Below are positions 43,393 to 52,638 of a stretch of 64,000 nucleotides of DNA, piece after piece (position 1 is the stretch's first letter; the number at the start of each line of letters is the position of its first letter). The stretch comes from Opitutaceae bacterium (GTDB lineage: Bacteria; Verrucomicrobiota; Verrucomicrobiia; Opitutales; Opitutaceae). The stretch lies in contig JAUYAK010000029.1 of assembly GCA_030693515.1 (NCBI GenBank), forward strand, positions 1-64,000. The letters are read 5' to 3'. The notes below the pieces were generated by a model. The model worked only from the letters and a program-made list of their open reading frames with translations. It was not told where the DNA came from and searched no databases. A program made the translations under genes and the position numbers.

Positions 43393-46173
43393 CTAGGGCT
43401 TCAGCCCGGCGGGTGGGGGGGCGGGGAGAGGGGGTGCGGCGGGAGGCGGGTCATCCCCCGGCTGGGCCGGGCGGGAGAAATTGGCCAGCGACCACTCGGG
43501 CTTGTCGAGCGGGCCGGTGAGGCGGACTTCGAAGGCGTTGGAGAGCGGCGTGAGCACGGCGCCGACGACGCTCTTGATGACGTTGCCGCTTTCCTGGAAC
43601 GGAAAGATCTTCGCGTTGAAATCGAGTTCGCCTCGGTCGAGCGCGTAGGTGCCGTGCCCGTCGATGGCCGAATTGGCGCCGCGGAGCGTGACCTTCGGGA
43701 ACACGATCCGCGCCCCCTCGATCTTGAAATTACCGCGGGCCTCGTTGAAGCGCAGCGCGGTGAACGTGAAAAGCCCCGAGAGCGCGCCGAGCATGGGCAC
43801 TTCGCCGAGGCTGGCGCCGCGCAGCACGCCGGTGCCTTCGCCGCGGTAGCTCAGGGCGTCGTTGTAGCCGCCCTCGGCCTTGGCGGCGAGATCGACGTGC
43901 ACGCCGGCCTTGTCTTGGACGAATTTTCCCGGGGCGGCGGGCGGCACACCGCGCCGCGCGGCGAAGAAGGTGTTCACGCCCGTGACGAGGGGGCCCAGGC
44001 TCGCGTCGCTGAGCATGAGATCGAAAGCCAGGCGTCGTTGCTCTCCCGCCCCCCAGGCCCGTGCCTGCCCGGTCACCCGACCGCCGGCGAACAAGGCGCG
44101 CACATGGTCGACGTTCAATTGGTCCGCATCGACCGCCGCTTTGAAGGACACATCCTCCAGCGGAAATCCGTAAAAGCGGAACTCGCCCGCGGACTGGGCC
44201 TCGATGCGGAGCTTGGTCGCCGCGCCGCCGGCTGCCGCCGGGTGCGCGAATCGCCCCTCGACGCGTGCGGTGGGGGCCTGGGCGAGTTGAAACGGCTGAA
44301 AATACTCCGAAATCGGCGGCCCGATCAGCCGGGCGATGGCCGGAAGCTCGAAAGTGGAGTCGAACGCGATGTCCACCGTGCGCCACTCCGCGGCCGCGGT
44401 ATCGGCCGTGTAGGTGAAGCGGCCGGTGGTCCGCCCCGCCCCGCGGGTCGCGAGCAGTTCCAGGCTGTCGATAAACCCCGGCCGGATGAAAAGCCGCGTG
44501 CGCACCCGGTCCAACTCGGCCCCGCGAATCATCGGCTGCGCGACATCGGCAAAGACAAACACGCGCGACTGCCAGCCTTCGAGCCAGACGCCACGCACAT
44601 CGACATCGGCTTCCGGCGCCGCGTGCGCGAAGTCGAACTGCTGAAAAAAGCGCTCCCACCATCCGCTGCGAAACCAGCCGGAGATGGCGAGGGGGCGCAG
44701 CCGGCCCGTCAGCAGGAAGCGGTGCGCATGCGTCGCCAGATTATGCTCGTAGCTGCCGCGTGCGAAGTTTTCGCCGATGCGCGCAAACGCCTCAGGCGCG
44801 TAAAATCGCCCGGGCTCCAGCTCCGCGAGCACGCGTCCGTCGGTCATGGTCACGCCGTAGGCGCGCACCGTGGGGACCGAAATGCGCGCGGTGAGCCGCT
44901 CGAATTTTCCGCCGGGGCCGAAGCGGACCTCGCCCCGTTCGATGGCCATGGTGTCGAAATCGAAAAAGCGCCGCACGTCCGCGCCCAGGCGGGTCGCGAT
45001 GAGGTCGAGCACGCCGGGCGAGATTTCGCCGGCGAAGCGCGCGGTGCCGCGGCGCGTCTCCGTGTCCCCCTCGGCTTGCACGGCCAGCGGGGCGCCCAAA
45101 ATCCGGGCCGTGGCGCTCACCGCGACGGCGGGCAGCGGCCGGGGCAGGACGCGGGCGCTCAACGCCGTCGCGCTCGCGCCTGCGGCGGTCACGGCGTCGG
45201 CCGTGAGCAGCAGCTCGCGCAGGTCAAAGCCGGCGTCGTCGAGCCGCAGCCGGCCGAGGATCCGCGCCTGCACGCCGCGGGCGCTCACGCCGCCCGGCAG
45301 CCGCAGCTCTGAGGCGGAGGCATCGATGTGCGACGGTGGCGCATCGCCGAAAAGCACGATCCGCGTGCCAATCTCGAGATCGCGGGCCTCCACGGTGTCC
45401 GGGCCCGGCAGCCGGGCCACGCGCGCGAGCGCGCGCAGCCGGATCGCGGCGGAGCCGCCGGGCGACGGAGAAAATTCCAGATCGAGCGAGGGCGCCTCGC
45501 AACGGCCGATGGCCTCGGCGAGCGACAGCGCCTGCCGGCTCCATTGGGGAAGTTTCTTTCCGATTGTCGTCGCGAGATCGTCGCCGGGCGGCTGGGCGGC
45601 GGTGAAGCCGCCGAGGGCGAGCTTGCCGTGCGCCGTGAGGGTGAGCCCGGCGAGCCGGCCGGAAAACTGGCGCACCACGACCGCATTGCGCTCGGGCTCC
45701 AGGGTGAGATCGAAATCGCTGAGCAGCGCCTCGGCCCGGCCGGTCGGCGACAGCATCGCGGGCACGGCCACGGCTACACCGTTCAGGCGGAGTTCGAGCG
45801 GCTCGACCATGCCGATGGCAAGCAGCAGAGGATCGAGGCGCACGAAGAGGGCGTGCGCGGTGACCAGCGGCTCCGCAAAGGGCGGCAGCGAGAGAGCGAC
45901 GTTTTCCGCGAACAGCCGGCCCGAAAGATCGAAGGCCGTGCGGCCGAACTTCGCGCGGAGGCCGCCGCGCGCCAGCCGATCCTCCAGGCTGCGCAGCACA
46001 AATCCCGGCACCGCCACCTCGCGGGCCGTGAGCACGTAGAGCTGCGCGGCCAGCAGCAGCACGAGGGCGAGCCATACGGTCCAGAGCGCAAAAGAGCCGA
46101 GGCAAGAACCCACGGCGCGGACGCCGAGCCAGCACAGCTGGGCGAAGCGGTTGGTGGGGCCGGTGGATTTCAT
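43393..46173 (-). CDS. large AsmA-like envelope protein
   Basis: The 926 residues begin with one membrane helix (about 25-50: SFALWTVWLALVLLLAAQLYVL) followed by a long beta-rich periplasmic region without catalytic motifs. The end (from about 770: LDGHGTYALDRGELDFNAKIFPFQ and KSVVGAVLTPLSNAFEVRLTG) is the AsmA/DUF3971-type C-terminal segment that sits near the outer membrane. A proline-rich tail (PPPAAPPLPAPPPAG) closes it. Members of this family bridge inner and outer membranes and are tied to phospholipid movement. It lies 53 bases after the DUF4340 gene of the Gld-like cluster, so it may be part of that operon. Another AsmA-like gene is at the left edge. Confidence 0.78.
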   Translation of the reverse strand: MKSTGPTNRFAQLCWLGVRAVGSCLGSFALWTVWLALVLLLAAQLYVLTAREVAVPGFVLRSLEDRLARGGLRAKFGRTAFDLSGRLFAENVALSLPPFAEPLVTAHALFVRLDPLLLAIGMVEPLELRLNGVAVAVPAMLSPTGRAEALLSDFDLTLEPERNAVVVRQFSGRLAGLTLTAHGKLALGGFTAAQPPGDDLATTIGKKLPQWSRQALSLAEAIGRCEAPSLDLEFSPSPGGSAAIRLRALARVARLPGPDTVEARDLEIGTRIVLFGDAPPSHIDASASELRLPGGVSARGVQARILGRLRLDDAGFDLRELLLTADAVTAAGASATALSARVLPRPLPAVAVSATARILGAPLAVQAEGDTETRRGTARFAGEISPGVLDLIATRLGADVRRFFDFDTMAIERGEVRFGPGGKFERLTARISVPTVRAYGVTMTDGRVLAELEPGRFYAPEAFARIGENFARGSYEHNLATHAHRFLLTGRLRPLAISGWFRSGWWERFFQQFDFAHAAPEADVDVRGVWLEGWQSRVFVFADVAQPMIRGAELDRVRTRLFIRPGFIDSLELLATRGAGRTTGRFTYTADTAAAEWRTVDIAFDSTFELPAIARLIGPPISEYFQPFQLAQAPTARVEGRFAHPAAAGGAATKLRIEAQSAGEFRFYGFPLEDVSFKAAVDADQLNVDHVRALFAGGRVTGQARAWGAGEQRRLAFDLMLSDASLGPLVTGVNTFFAARRGVPPAAPGKFVQDKAGVHVDLAAKAEGGYNDALSYRGEGTGVLRGASLGEVPMLGALSGLFTFTALRFNEARGNFKIEGARIVFPKVTLRGANSAIDGHGTYALDRGELDFNAKIFPFQESGNVIKSVVGAVLTPLSNAFEVRLTGPLDKPEWSLANFSRPAQPGDDPPPAAPPLPAPPPAGLKP

Positions 46174-46226
46174 CGCGGGGGGAGCGGGCGCGGGGCGATC
46201 GCTCAGCCCCGTTTCAGACCGTCCGG

Positions 46227-48170
46227 TTACTGCTTTGGCGCCGGCGGCGGGCCCGGATCGCGGGCGCCGTAGGCGAGGGTCCAGAGGGCGTCCACGAGCG
46301 GCTGCTCAAGGGTGAAGACGACGTCGAGTTCCTTTGATCCGGCGTATTGCAGGGCGCCGCCGAGGCGCTCGCTGAGGTGGAGCGGCCGGACGGCCAGCAG
46401 CTCCGCCCCGGCGGGCCCGGGCAGCGCGATCGTGGTTTCGAGCAGCAGGCGCCACGGGCGATCATCGCCGGCGGCGGTGATTTTCTCGGTAAAGCCGCCG
46501 GGCAGAAAATCCTTGGCCCGCAGGGCGCGCAGGGCGGTGACGACGGTGGCCAGCGCCGCGGAGGGCGGCTGGCCGGCCTCGACGGGAGACTCGAAGAGCA
46601 CGCGCTTCGAGTCGATTTCGGTGATCTTCACGGCGGCGATGCGCGCGGAGGCGGGCAGCGGATCGGACACGGCGCGATCGCGCCACGCGAGCGGCGAGAG
46701 ATCGAGGTCGCGCTCGATCTCGGGGCGCACCTGCACGATCGAGTTGCCGGGATCGCCGGGCGTGCCGGCGCGGGCAAAGAGCGTGGTGCGGCTGGCATCG
46801 GTGCCGAGCCGCAGGACGAGCGGCGCCGCGGCGCCCGCGAGCGTGATGGTGACTTCGCGCAGGGGGCGGTTGAAACCCCAGTCCTCGAGGTCGGCGGCCT
46901 TGGGTTCGTCGCTTTGGAATTTTTCCGCCGTGAGCAGCGAGAGCCGGTCGAGCAAACGGAGGACGGCGGCGCGCTCGGCGGGCAGGGTCTGCGGCCCCTG
47001 CGTGCCGTCGCTGCGCACGACGATCTGCCACGCTGGGGCGGCACCGGCCGTCTGCCCGGCGGGCGGCTCGAGGCGCTGCAGCGTGATCGGCGGCTGGCGC
47101 GGTTGCGCGGGCGACGAAAGGGCGACCGCGGTCACCTGCGCGGGATCGAAGTCAAGGATGCGGCGTTCGCGCAGGGTCTCGTGCGCGTTCCCGAGCGCGC
47201 GGAACAGCTCGACAGGAATCGCGACCGTGAAGACGGCGGTGCGGCTCTCGAGCTGGCCATAATATTCCGCAGTCGCGGCCGCCGGGGCGGTGCCGGCGGC
47301 GGGCACGGGGTCGCCGATGAAAAGCGTCTCGGTCACGCCGTTGCCTTCGAGCGTGACGCGCATCGTGGGCGAGGACGAGGGCAGGGTGGCGGGCGGCGTG
47401 GCGGGGAAGGATTTGGCGCGGAGCCCGTTGAGCTCCTTGATGACGACTTCCATCGCGGTCGTGCTGGCGGCGGCGATGAGCGGGGTTTCAAACCGCCAGC
47501 GGGTGCCGTCGCGGCGGATGCGCACGCGGGCGTTGGTGTTGCCCGCGGTCTGGACGGTGAGCGAGCGCGCCTCAAAGACGCGGACGGCGAGCAGCGTGTC
47601 GGCGCGCAGCTGGTCAAGCGGGGTGGTGAGCGTGTCGGCGAAGCTGCGTTTCACGACGTGCACGCGCTCGCGATCGGGGGAGAGGAGGTAGAGGCGCCTG
47701 CCGTCCTTGGTCGTGTCGCCGAGGAGGAGCACGGTGGTCGAGCGCGCGATGCTGGCGGGCGAGGCCGGATCGATGGAGGAGAAGGCGACCTTGAGCTTGG
47801 GCTTTTCGAGGTCGATGCCGTAGTCGGCGAGCGAGAGGCCGCTCTTGCCGAGGTCGGCGACGGGAAAGGCGGACTCGTGCTCGAGCAGCTGCAGATCATG
47901 CACGAGGGCGCTCGCGGCGTGGAGGTTGGCGGGCCACTCGAAAGGTTGGGTGAGGAACCAAGTGTCGCGCCGGCGCTCAAGCGCGAAGGAACCGCCCGAG
48001 ACTGAACTTGTGACCTCAATCGAGCGGATATCAGAAGCCTCGGGGCCGAGCACGCGGCGTTTGGTTTCCTTCGCCTCGGCGTCCCGGCGCCAAGGCCGCT
48101 CGAACTTGAAGATGAAGATGAACAGCGCGGCGTTCAGGAAGATGAGGACGAGCGTGACTTTGGTGCGCAT
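46227..48170 (-). CDS. DUF4340 protein of a Gld-like cluster
   Basis: The 647-residue protein has one N-terminal membrane anchor (MRTKVTLVLIFLNAALFIFIFKF) and a large periplasmic region with at least two DUF4340 repeats: RRVLGPEASDIRSIEVTSS...RRRDTWFLTQPFEWPAN early, and FQSDEPKAADLEDWGFNRPLREV near residue 440. DUF4340 genes usually sit beside GldG-like and ABC genes, as here, and such proteins are thought to form an envelope complex. The function is unknown. Between it and the GldG-like gene lies a 100-base gap filled with a GAGAGC-type repeat. Confidence 0.78.
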   Translation of the reverse strand: MRTKVTLVLIFLNAALFIFIFKFERPWRRDAEAKETKRRVLGPEASDIRSIEVTSSVSGGSFALERRRDTWFLTQPFEWPANLHAASALVHDLQLLEHESAFPVADLGKSGLSLADYGIDLEKPKLKVAFSSIDPASPASIARSTTVLLLGDTTKDGRRLYLLSPDRERVHVVKRSFADTLTTPLDQLRADTLLAVRVFEARSLTVQTAGNTNARVRIRRDGTRWRFETPLIAAASTTAMEVVIKELNGLRAKSFPATPPATLPSSSPTMRVTLEGNGVTETLFIGDPVPAAGTAPAAATAEYYGQLESRTAVFTVAIPVELFRALGNAHETLRERRILDFDPAQVTAVALSSPAQPRQPPITLQRLEPPAGQTAGAAPAWQIVVRSDGTQGPQTLPAERAAVLRLLDRLSLLTAEKFQSDEPKAADLEDWGFNRPLREVTITLAGAAAPLVLRLGTDASRTTLFARAGTPGDPGNSIVQVRPEIERDLDLSPLAWRDRAVSDPLPASARIAAVKITEIDSKRVLFESPVEAGQPPSAALATVVTALRALRAKDFLPGGFTEKITAAGDDRPWRLLLETTIALPGPAGAELLAVRPLHLSERLGGALQYAGSKELDVVFTLEQPLVDALWTLAYGARDPGPPPAPKQ

Positions 48171-48180
48171 GACGGGAGGA

Positions 48181-48278
48181 GCTGAGAGCTAAGAGCCTAG
48201 AGCAGAGAGCAGGAAGCGTAGACTCTCATGGTGGCGCATTGTTCAGGCTCTGGACTCTCGGCTCCGGGCTCTCAGCTT
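48181..48278. repeat. GAGAGC-type degenerate inverted repeat
   Basis: Several GAGAGC- and GAGCC-like units at 48181-48210 are mirrored by CTCTC and GGCTC units at 48246-48278. The right arm reaches into the coding end of the GldG-like gene, and its first complement, GCTGAGAGC, provides that gene's TGA stop. It differs from the GTAG palindromes in being built of short repeated 5- to 7-base units. Confidence 0.65.
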
Positions 48279-49759
48279 CTCCTTGTCCAATAGACCGTGA
48301 TGCCGAGAATCATCGCGAGGCCGGGGAGGCCGGCGAGGAGGAGATAGCGGAGCTTGGTGAAATCGGCGGCGCTCAGCGCGAGCTGGAAACGCTCGATCGG
48401 GCGCGGGGGGATCGAGAGCTGGTGATCGCGGTCGACGCACCAGTTCACGGCGTTGAGGGCGAGGAGCAGGCTGGCGTTGTCGAGGCGGCCGTTGGAGAGG
48501 GCGTCGCCGGTGCCGACGACGACGATTTTCCCGCCGCGCACGCTGAAGGGGAGATTGTCGCGCGCGGCGGTGCGCTCGGAGGCGACGATTACGCCGAGGC
48601 GGTTGGGCGGGTCCATGCCGGGGAGCGGCCGGGTGTCCACGCCCGGATCGTAGCGCGGGGTCTCGCCGGGGGGGAAGCCGCCGCGCTCGCCCCACGCCTG
48701 TTCGGAGGTGGCGGCGATGGTGACGGTGTTGAGTCCGCCGCCGAGGGCGCGGCCGGGGTCGGGGAAGACGGTGCGCGTGAGGCCAAAACGCAGCGCCTGG
48801 CTGCCGCTGGTCACGAGGCTCTTGGTGATCGGGTGGGTGCCGGAGAGGTGGCGGATGAGCAGCTCGAGGTTCTCGGTCATGGCGCCGGGGCCGGGATCGA
48901 GGATGACGTCCGGGTGCACGAGAATGCCCCAATCGAGGAGCAAGTCGTCGAGCCCGAGGGCGGAGGTGGTCTTGCCCGGCGAAAGAAAAAAGATCAGCCG
49001 GCCGGCGCCGGTGGCGAGGTATTGGCGGAGGTTTTCCTGCTCCTGCCGGGTGAAGGCGCTCAGCGGGGAGACGATGACGAGGAGCGAGGCATCGTCGGGG
49101 ATTTTTCGGTTGGCGGAAAAGTCGAGCGGCTCCACTTCGAAATTTCGCAGCTTGAGCTGATCGCGCAGGGCGGTGAGCCCCAGCTGCGGATCGGCGTTGT
49201 CGATGCGCAGTTCGCCGTGGCCGGTGACGAAATAAATTTTTTCGCGGCGGAGCATCGTCACATCGAGGATGGCGGCGGTGAGGGCCTGCTCGCCGTGGAA
49301 GGTGTCGCGCTGCTTGTTTTTCAGCGTGTAGAGGTTGTCGATGGGCTCGATGCGGCGCCGATCCCCCGAGACGAGCAGAATCACGCCGGCCTGATCGAGG
49401 CCGAGTTCCTCGGCGCGACGGCGGTTCTGGTAAACGTCCACCGTCTCCTTGGTGATCTGGCCGGAGCTGCGGCCGGCGGTGGCGTGGACGTATTCGTCGA
49501 TGAAGCCCTTGACCTCAAGGTTCTCGGTCTCGCCGCCCGTGGTCATCACGATGTGCACGGGGCGCTGGAGATTGTGGAGGTAGGCGAGCGACTCGGCGGA
49601 GAGGGAGAAGCGGCCGCCCCGCGTCAGGTCGAAACGCGAGGCATGGCTCTTGGCGACGTAGTTGAGCCCGGCGAACAGCGTGACGAACAGCACGGCCTGC
49701 AGCCCGAGGTTGAACGTGCGGAGCCAGCGGACGGCGCGGAAACTGGTGATGGCGGGCAT
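48272..49759 (-). CDS. GldG-like ABC-associated protein
   Basis: A 495-residue protein with an N-terminal membrane helix (LQAVLFVTLFAGLNYVA), the GldG domain with DLTRGGRFSLSAESLAYLHNLQRPVHIVM and a later 'ABC-type uncharacterised transport' region (TRQEQENLRQYLATGAGRLIFFLSPGK and MRRREKIYFVTGHGE-like FVTGHGELRI), ending with another membrane helix (LLLAGLPGLAMILGITVYW). GldG works with GldA and GldF in Bacteroidetes gliding and similar envelope processes. It follows the permease gene in the minus-strand order ATPase, permease, GldG-like protein, DUF4340 protein. Its TGA stop lies in the GAGAGC repeat. Confidence 0.86.
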   Translation of the reverse strand: MPAITSFRAVRWLRTFNLGLQAVLFVTLFAGLNYVAKSHASRFDLTRGGRFSLSAESLAYLHNLQRPVHIVMTTGGETENLEVKGFIDEYVHATAGRSSGQITKETVDVYQNRRRAEELGLDQAGVILLVSGDRRRIEPIDNLYTLKNKQRDTFHGEQALTAAILDVTMLRREKIYFVTGHGELRIDNADPQLGLTALRDQLKLRNFEVEPLDFSANRKIPDDASLLVIVSPLSAFTRQEQENLRQYLATGAGRLIFFLSPGKTTSALGLDDLLLDWGILVHPDVILDPGPGAMTENLELLIRHLSGTHPITKSLVTSGSQALRFGLTRTVFPDPGRALGGGLNTVTIAATSEQAWGERGGFPPGETPRYDPGVDTRPLPGMDPPNRLGVIVASERTAARDNLPFSVRGGKIVVVGTGDALSNGRLDNASLLLALNAVNWCVDRDHQLSIPPRPIERFQLALSAADFTKLRYLLLAGLPGLAMILGITVYWTRRS

Positions 49760-49769
49760 GCGCGGCGGT

Positions 49770-50531
49770 TCAGCTGTGGAGCAGTTTCACCTCGACGCTC
49801 AGGATGCTGAAGAGCAGCGCGAGCACGGTGCCGCTCACGTAGAACAGCACGTGGCGCGTGTCCACGACGCCGCGCACAAAGTCGTCGCGATGCCCAAACA
49901 CATGGCCGTAGTCGATCACGGCCTTGGCGGGGCGGAGCAGGCCGTGCTCGATCCAAGCGGAGTCGGTGAGGGCGTTGCCGCCGAGGATGAGGAGGCCGAG
50001 CAGCACGCCGCTGATGATCGCGGCGACGGACTGGTTGCGGGTGAGGGAGCTGGCGAAGACCCCGATCGCGATGAAGAAGAGGCCGGAGATCGCGATGAAG
50101 AGAAAGCCGCCGAGCAGCGGGCCGGAGTCGAGGACGCGCGCATCGCCGGAGAATTTGCGAAGGATGTAGAAGAACCCGCCGGTCGAGCCCCAGAGCGAGA
50201 GGTAGAGCACGTAGGCCGCGCCGAACTTGGCGACCACGACCTCGGTCGTGGTGACGGGCGTGGTGAGGAGCGTCTCGATGGTGCCGAGGCGCCGCTCCTC
50301 GGCGAGGCACTTCATCGTGAGCAGCGGCACCATCACGCAGGTCGGGAGCCAGAAGAGCTGGAAATAGACGCTCGCCGGAGAGGCCTCCTGCGGGGTGCCG
50401 GAGTAGATTTCGAGGATCTTGGTGAAGATGAGCCCCATGAAGGCGAGGAACAGCGTCGCGGCGACGTAGGTCGCCGGGCTGACGAGCAGCATCCGGATCT
50501 CGTGGCTGAGGAGGGTAGGGAAGTGTTTCAC
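49770..50531 (-). CDS. ABC transporter permease, GldF-like
   Basis: The 253 residues form an ABC-2-type permease with about six membrane helices: LVSPATYVAATLFLAFMGLIF, VYFQLFWLPTCVMVPLL, FGAAYVLYLSLWGSTGGFF, GFLFIAISGLFFIAIGVFA, AAIISGVLLGLLILGG and VLFYVSGTVLALLFSIL. The loop EERRLGTIETLLTTPVTTTEVV is the ATPase-contact region of ABC-2/GldF permeases. It begins at GTG 50531, overlapping the ATPase stop as GTGA. It is co-transcribed with the ATPase and GldG-like genes. Confidence 0.88.
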   Translation of the reverse strand: MKHFPTLLSHEIRMLLVSPATYVAATLFLAFMGLIFTKILEIYSGTPQEASPASVYFQLFWLPTCVMVPLLTMKCLAEERRLGTIETLLTTPVTTTEVVVAKFGAAYVLYLSLWGSTGGFFYILRKFSGDARVLDSGPLLGGFLFIAISGLFFIAIGVFASSLTRNQSVAAIISGVLLGLLILGGNALTDSAWIEHGLLRPAKAVIDYGHVFGHRDDFVRGVVDTRHVLFYVSGTVLALLFSILSVEVKLLHS

Positions 50532-51550
50532 GGCGTGGCGGTCGGGGGCTGGGTCGCCGGCTGGGCGTCGCGGGCGAGCGGCGCGACCGCATCCCAGCTG
50601 CGGCGCGTGGCGGCGAGAAACACATCCTCGAACGTGGGCTGCCGGCGGCTGAGGGCGCGCACGCGGAGGTTTTTCGCCGCGAGGATACGCAGGAGTTCCT
50701 CGCCGAGATCGTCGTCGCGGCGCGTGGTGAGCGTGACGCGCCGGAAGCCCGTGGCATCGGGCGCGGTTTGCTCGGTGACTTGAAAGGTGGCATCGAGATC
50801 GGCGAGCGCGGCGGGCAGGGTCTCGGGCGCGCCGTTGATTTCGAGCTGGTAGGTGGACTGGCCAAAAATGTCGCGGCGCAGATCCGCGGGCGTGCCCGAG
50901 GCGACGACGCGGCCCTGATTGATGATGAGCACGCGATCGCAGGTCATCTCGATCTCGGGCAGGATGTGCGAGGAGATGATCACGGCCATGCGGCCGCGGA
51001 GGCTCGCGATGAGATCGCGGACGATGAGGATCTGGTGCGGGTCGAGGCCGATGGTGGGCTCGTCCATGATGATCACGGGCGGCTCGGCGAGGATGGCCTC
51101 GGCGATGCCGACGCGCTGGCGATAGCCCTTGGAGAGCTGGCCGATGATTTTGTGGCGGACGCGCTTGAGGTCGCAGACTTCGAGGACCTCGTCGATGCGC
51201 GGGCCGAGTTTCCGGCGGGGCACTTCCTTCAGGCGACCGCGGAAATAAAGATACTCGGAGACGCGCATGTCTTCGGGCAGCGGGTTGTTCTCCGGCATGT
51301 AGCCGATGCGGCGCTTGATGAGGTCAGGCTCCGCGGCCACGGATGCGCCGCAGATGTTCACGCTGCCGGCCGTGGCGGGCAGGTAGCCCGTGAGGATGCG
51401 CATCGTGGTGGACTTGCCCGCGCCGTTGGGGCCGAGGAAGCCCACGATCTCGCCCTGCGCCACGGTGAAGCTGATGTCGCTCACGGCCGTGACGCCGCCG
51501 TAGGTCTTCACCAGATGGGTGACTTCGATGGCGGGCGGTTGATCGGGCAT
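50528..51550 (-). CDS. ABC transporter ATP-binding protein, GldA-like
   Basis: The 340 residues start at ATG 51550 (MPDQPPAIEVTHLVKTYGG); a longer in-frame reading is a shadow of birA. The nucleotide-binding domain has Walker A GPNGAGKST, the Q-loop region YMPENNPLPEDM, ABC signature LSKGYRQRVGIAEA, Walker B VIIMDEPTIGLD and the H-switch SSHI. The MPENNPLP segment is typical of GldA-like proteins. A tail of about 100 residues after the ATPase core is present. It heads the ATPase-permease-GldG-DUF4340 operon, with the birA gene 50 bases upstream on the same strand. Confidence 0.92.
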   Translation of the reverse strand: MPDQPPAIEVTHLVKTYGGVTAVSDISFTVAQGEIVGFLGPNGAGKSTTMRILTGYLPATAGSVNICGASVAAEPDLIKRRIGYMPENNPLPEDMRVSEYLYFRGRLKEVPRRKLGPRIDEVLEVCDLKRVRHKIIGQLSKGYRQRVGIAEAILAEPPVIIMDEPTIGLDPHQILIVRDLIASLRGRMAVIISSHILPEIEMTCDRVLIINQGRVVASGTPADLRRDIFGQSTYQLEINGAPETLPAALADLDATFQVTEQTAPDATGFRRVTLTTRRDDDLGEELLRILAAKNLRVRALSRRQPTFEDVFLAATRRSWDAVAPLARDAQPATQPPTATP

Positions 51551-51600
51551 GCGGTCGGGAATGGTGGGACCCTCTAGGGAATGCGGGCGGCGCTCAACGT

Positions 51601-52593
51601 TCAACTTGCCGCTTTTTCGAGCGTGACCTCGCCGGCGCGGAAACGGTGAGCCTTGCCGCGGGCGTCGCGCAGCAGCAGCGCGCCCTCGTCGTCGAGGCCG
51701 GTGACGGTGCCGGTGTGGCGGCGTCCGCCTTCGAGGAGCGAGATGGTTTTCCCCCGCAGCACATCGTGGCGGTGCCAGAGATCGGCGAACGTCTTCAGGT
51801 GCTCGCCGTCGGCAAACGTCTGGAACGCGAGCAGCACGCGGCCCACGAGGGCGGCGGCGAGGCGGTTGAGATCGAGCGGTGCGCCGGTGACTTCGGCGAG
51901 CGACACGGCGCGCTTCGCGAGATCGGCGGGCCAGGCGGTGGCGGGGCTGTTGACGTTGAGCCCGAGTCCGAAGACGAGGTCGCGGATGCGGTCGGCGTCG
52001 ATGCGCGCCTCGGTGAGCATGCCGCCGGCCTTGCGGCCGTCGTAGAGGAGATCGTTGGGCCACTTGATGCCGGGCGCGAGGCCGGTGAATTTTTCGAGGA
52101 GCGCGCAGACGTTGACGCCCATCCAGAGGGTGAAGGTCTGCATGCGCTCCGGCTCGACGCGCGGGTGGAAGGCGAAACTCGCGTAGAGGTTGGCCGACGA
52201 GTCGCTGTGCCACGTGCGGCCAAAGCGCCCGCGGCCCCGGGTCTGCTTGCGCGCGAGCACGGCGAACGGCGTCGCGCGGCCGGCGGCGAGCTGGCGCGCG
52301 GCCTCGTCGTTGGTGCTGTCCACGCTGTCGAGGACGATCAGGGTGAAGCCCCGCGGCCGCAGGCGTTGCTCGAGCTCGATGAGCGGCCCGAAGAGCGTGG
52401 CGGGGCGCGCCGCGATCCGGTAGCCGTGGGCGCGCTGCGCCTCGAAGGTGAAGCCCGCGGCGCGGAGTTTCTCCATGTGCTGCCAGACCGCGACGCGGCT
52501 CACGCCGAGCTTGGCGGCCAGCGTGGTGCCCGAGACCCATTCGGTCCCGGCGGCGAGGAGTTCGCGCAAAATGGTGTGCTCGGCGGACGGCAT
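51601..52593 (-). CDS. birA: biotin-[acetyl-CoA carboxylase] ligase / biotin repressor
   Basis: BirA attaches biotin to the carboxyl carrier protein and can repress biotin genes. The 330 residues start MPSAEHTILRELLAAG. The N-terminal helix-turn-helix (SGTTLAAKLGVSRVAVWQHMEKLRAAG) is complete, so this is the bifunctional type. The catalytic part has LDSVDSTNDEA, ARKQTRGRGRFGRTW (the biotin/AMP loop), IKWPNDLLYDGRKAGGML and LGLNVNS. The C-terminal domain ends normally. No biotin genes are nearby. The divergent 100-aa gene starts 45 bases upstream. Confidence 0.95.
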   Translation of the reverse strand: MPSAEHTILRELLAAGTEWVSGTTLAAKLGVSRVAVWQHMEKLRAAGFTFEAQRAHGYRIAARPATLFGPLIELEQRLRPRGFTLIVLDSVDSTNDEAARQLAAGRATPFAVLARKQTRGRGRFGRTWHSDSSANLYASFAFHPRVEPERMQTFTLWMGVNVCALLEKFTGLAPGIKWPNDLLYDGRKAGGMLTEARIDADRIRDLVFGLGLNVNSPATAWPADLAKRAVSLAEVTGAPLDLNRLAAALVGRVLLAFQTFADGEHLKTFADLWHRHDVLRGKTISLLEGGRRHTGTVTGLDDEGALLLRDARGKAHRFRAGEVTLEKAAS

Positions 52594-52638
52594 GGCGGAG
52601 GGATTGAAATCAAAGGGCCGCCGCCCACAGTGGCGCAA

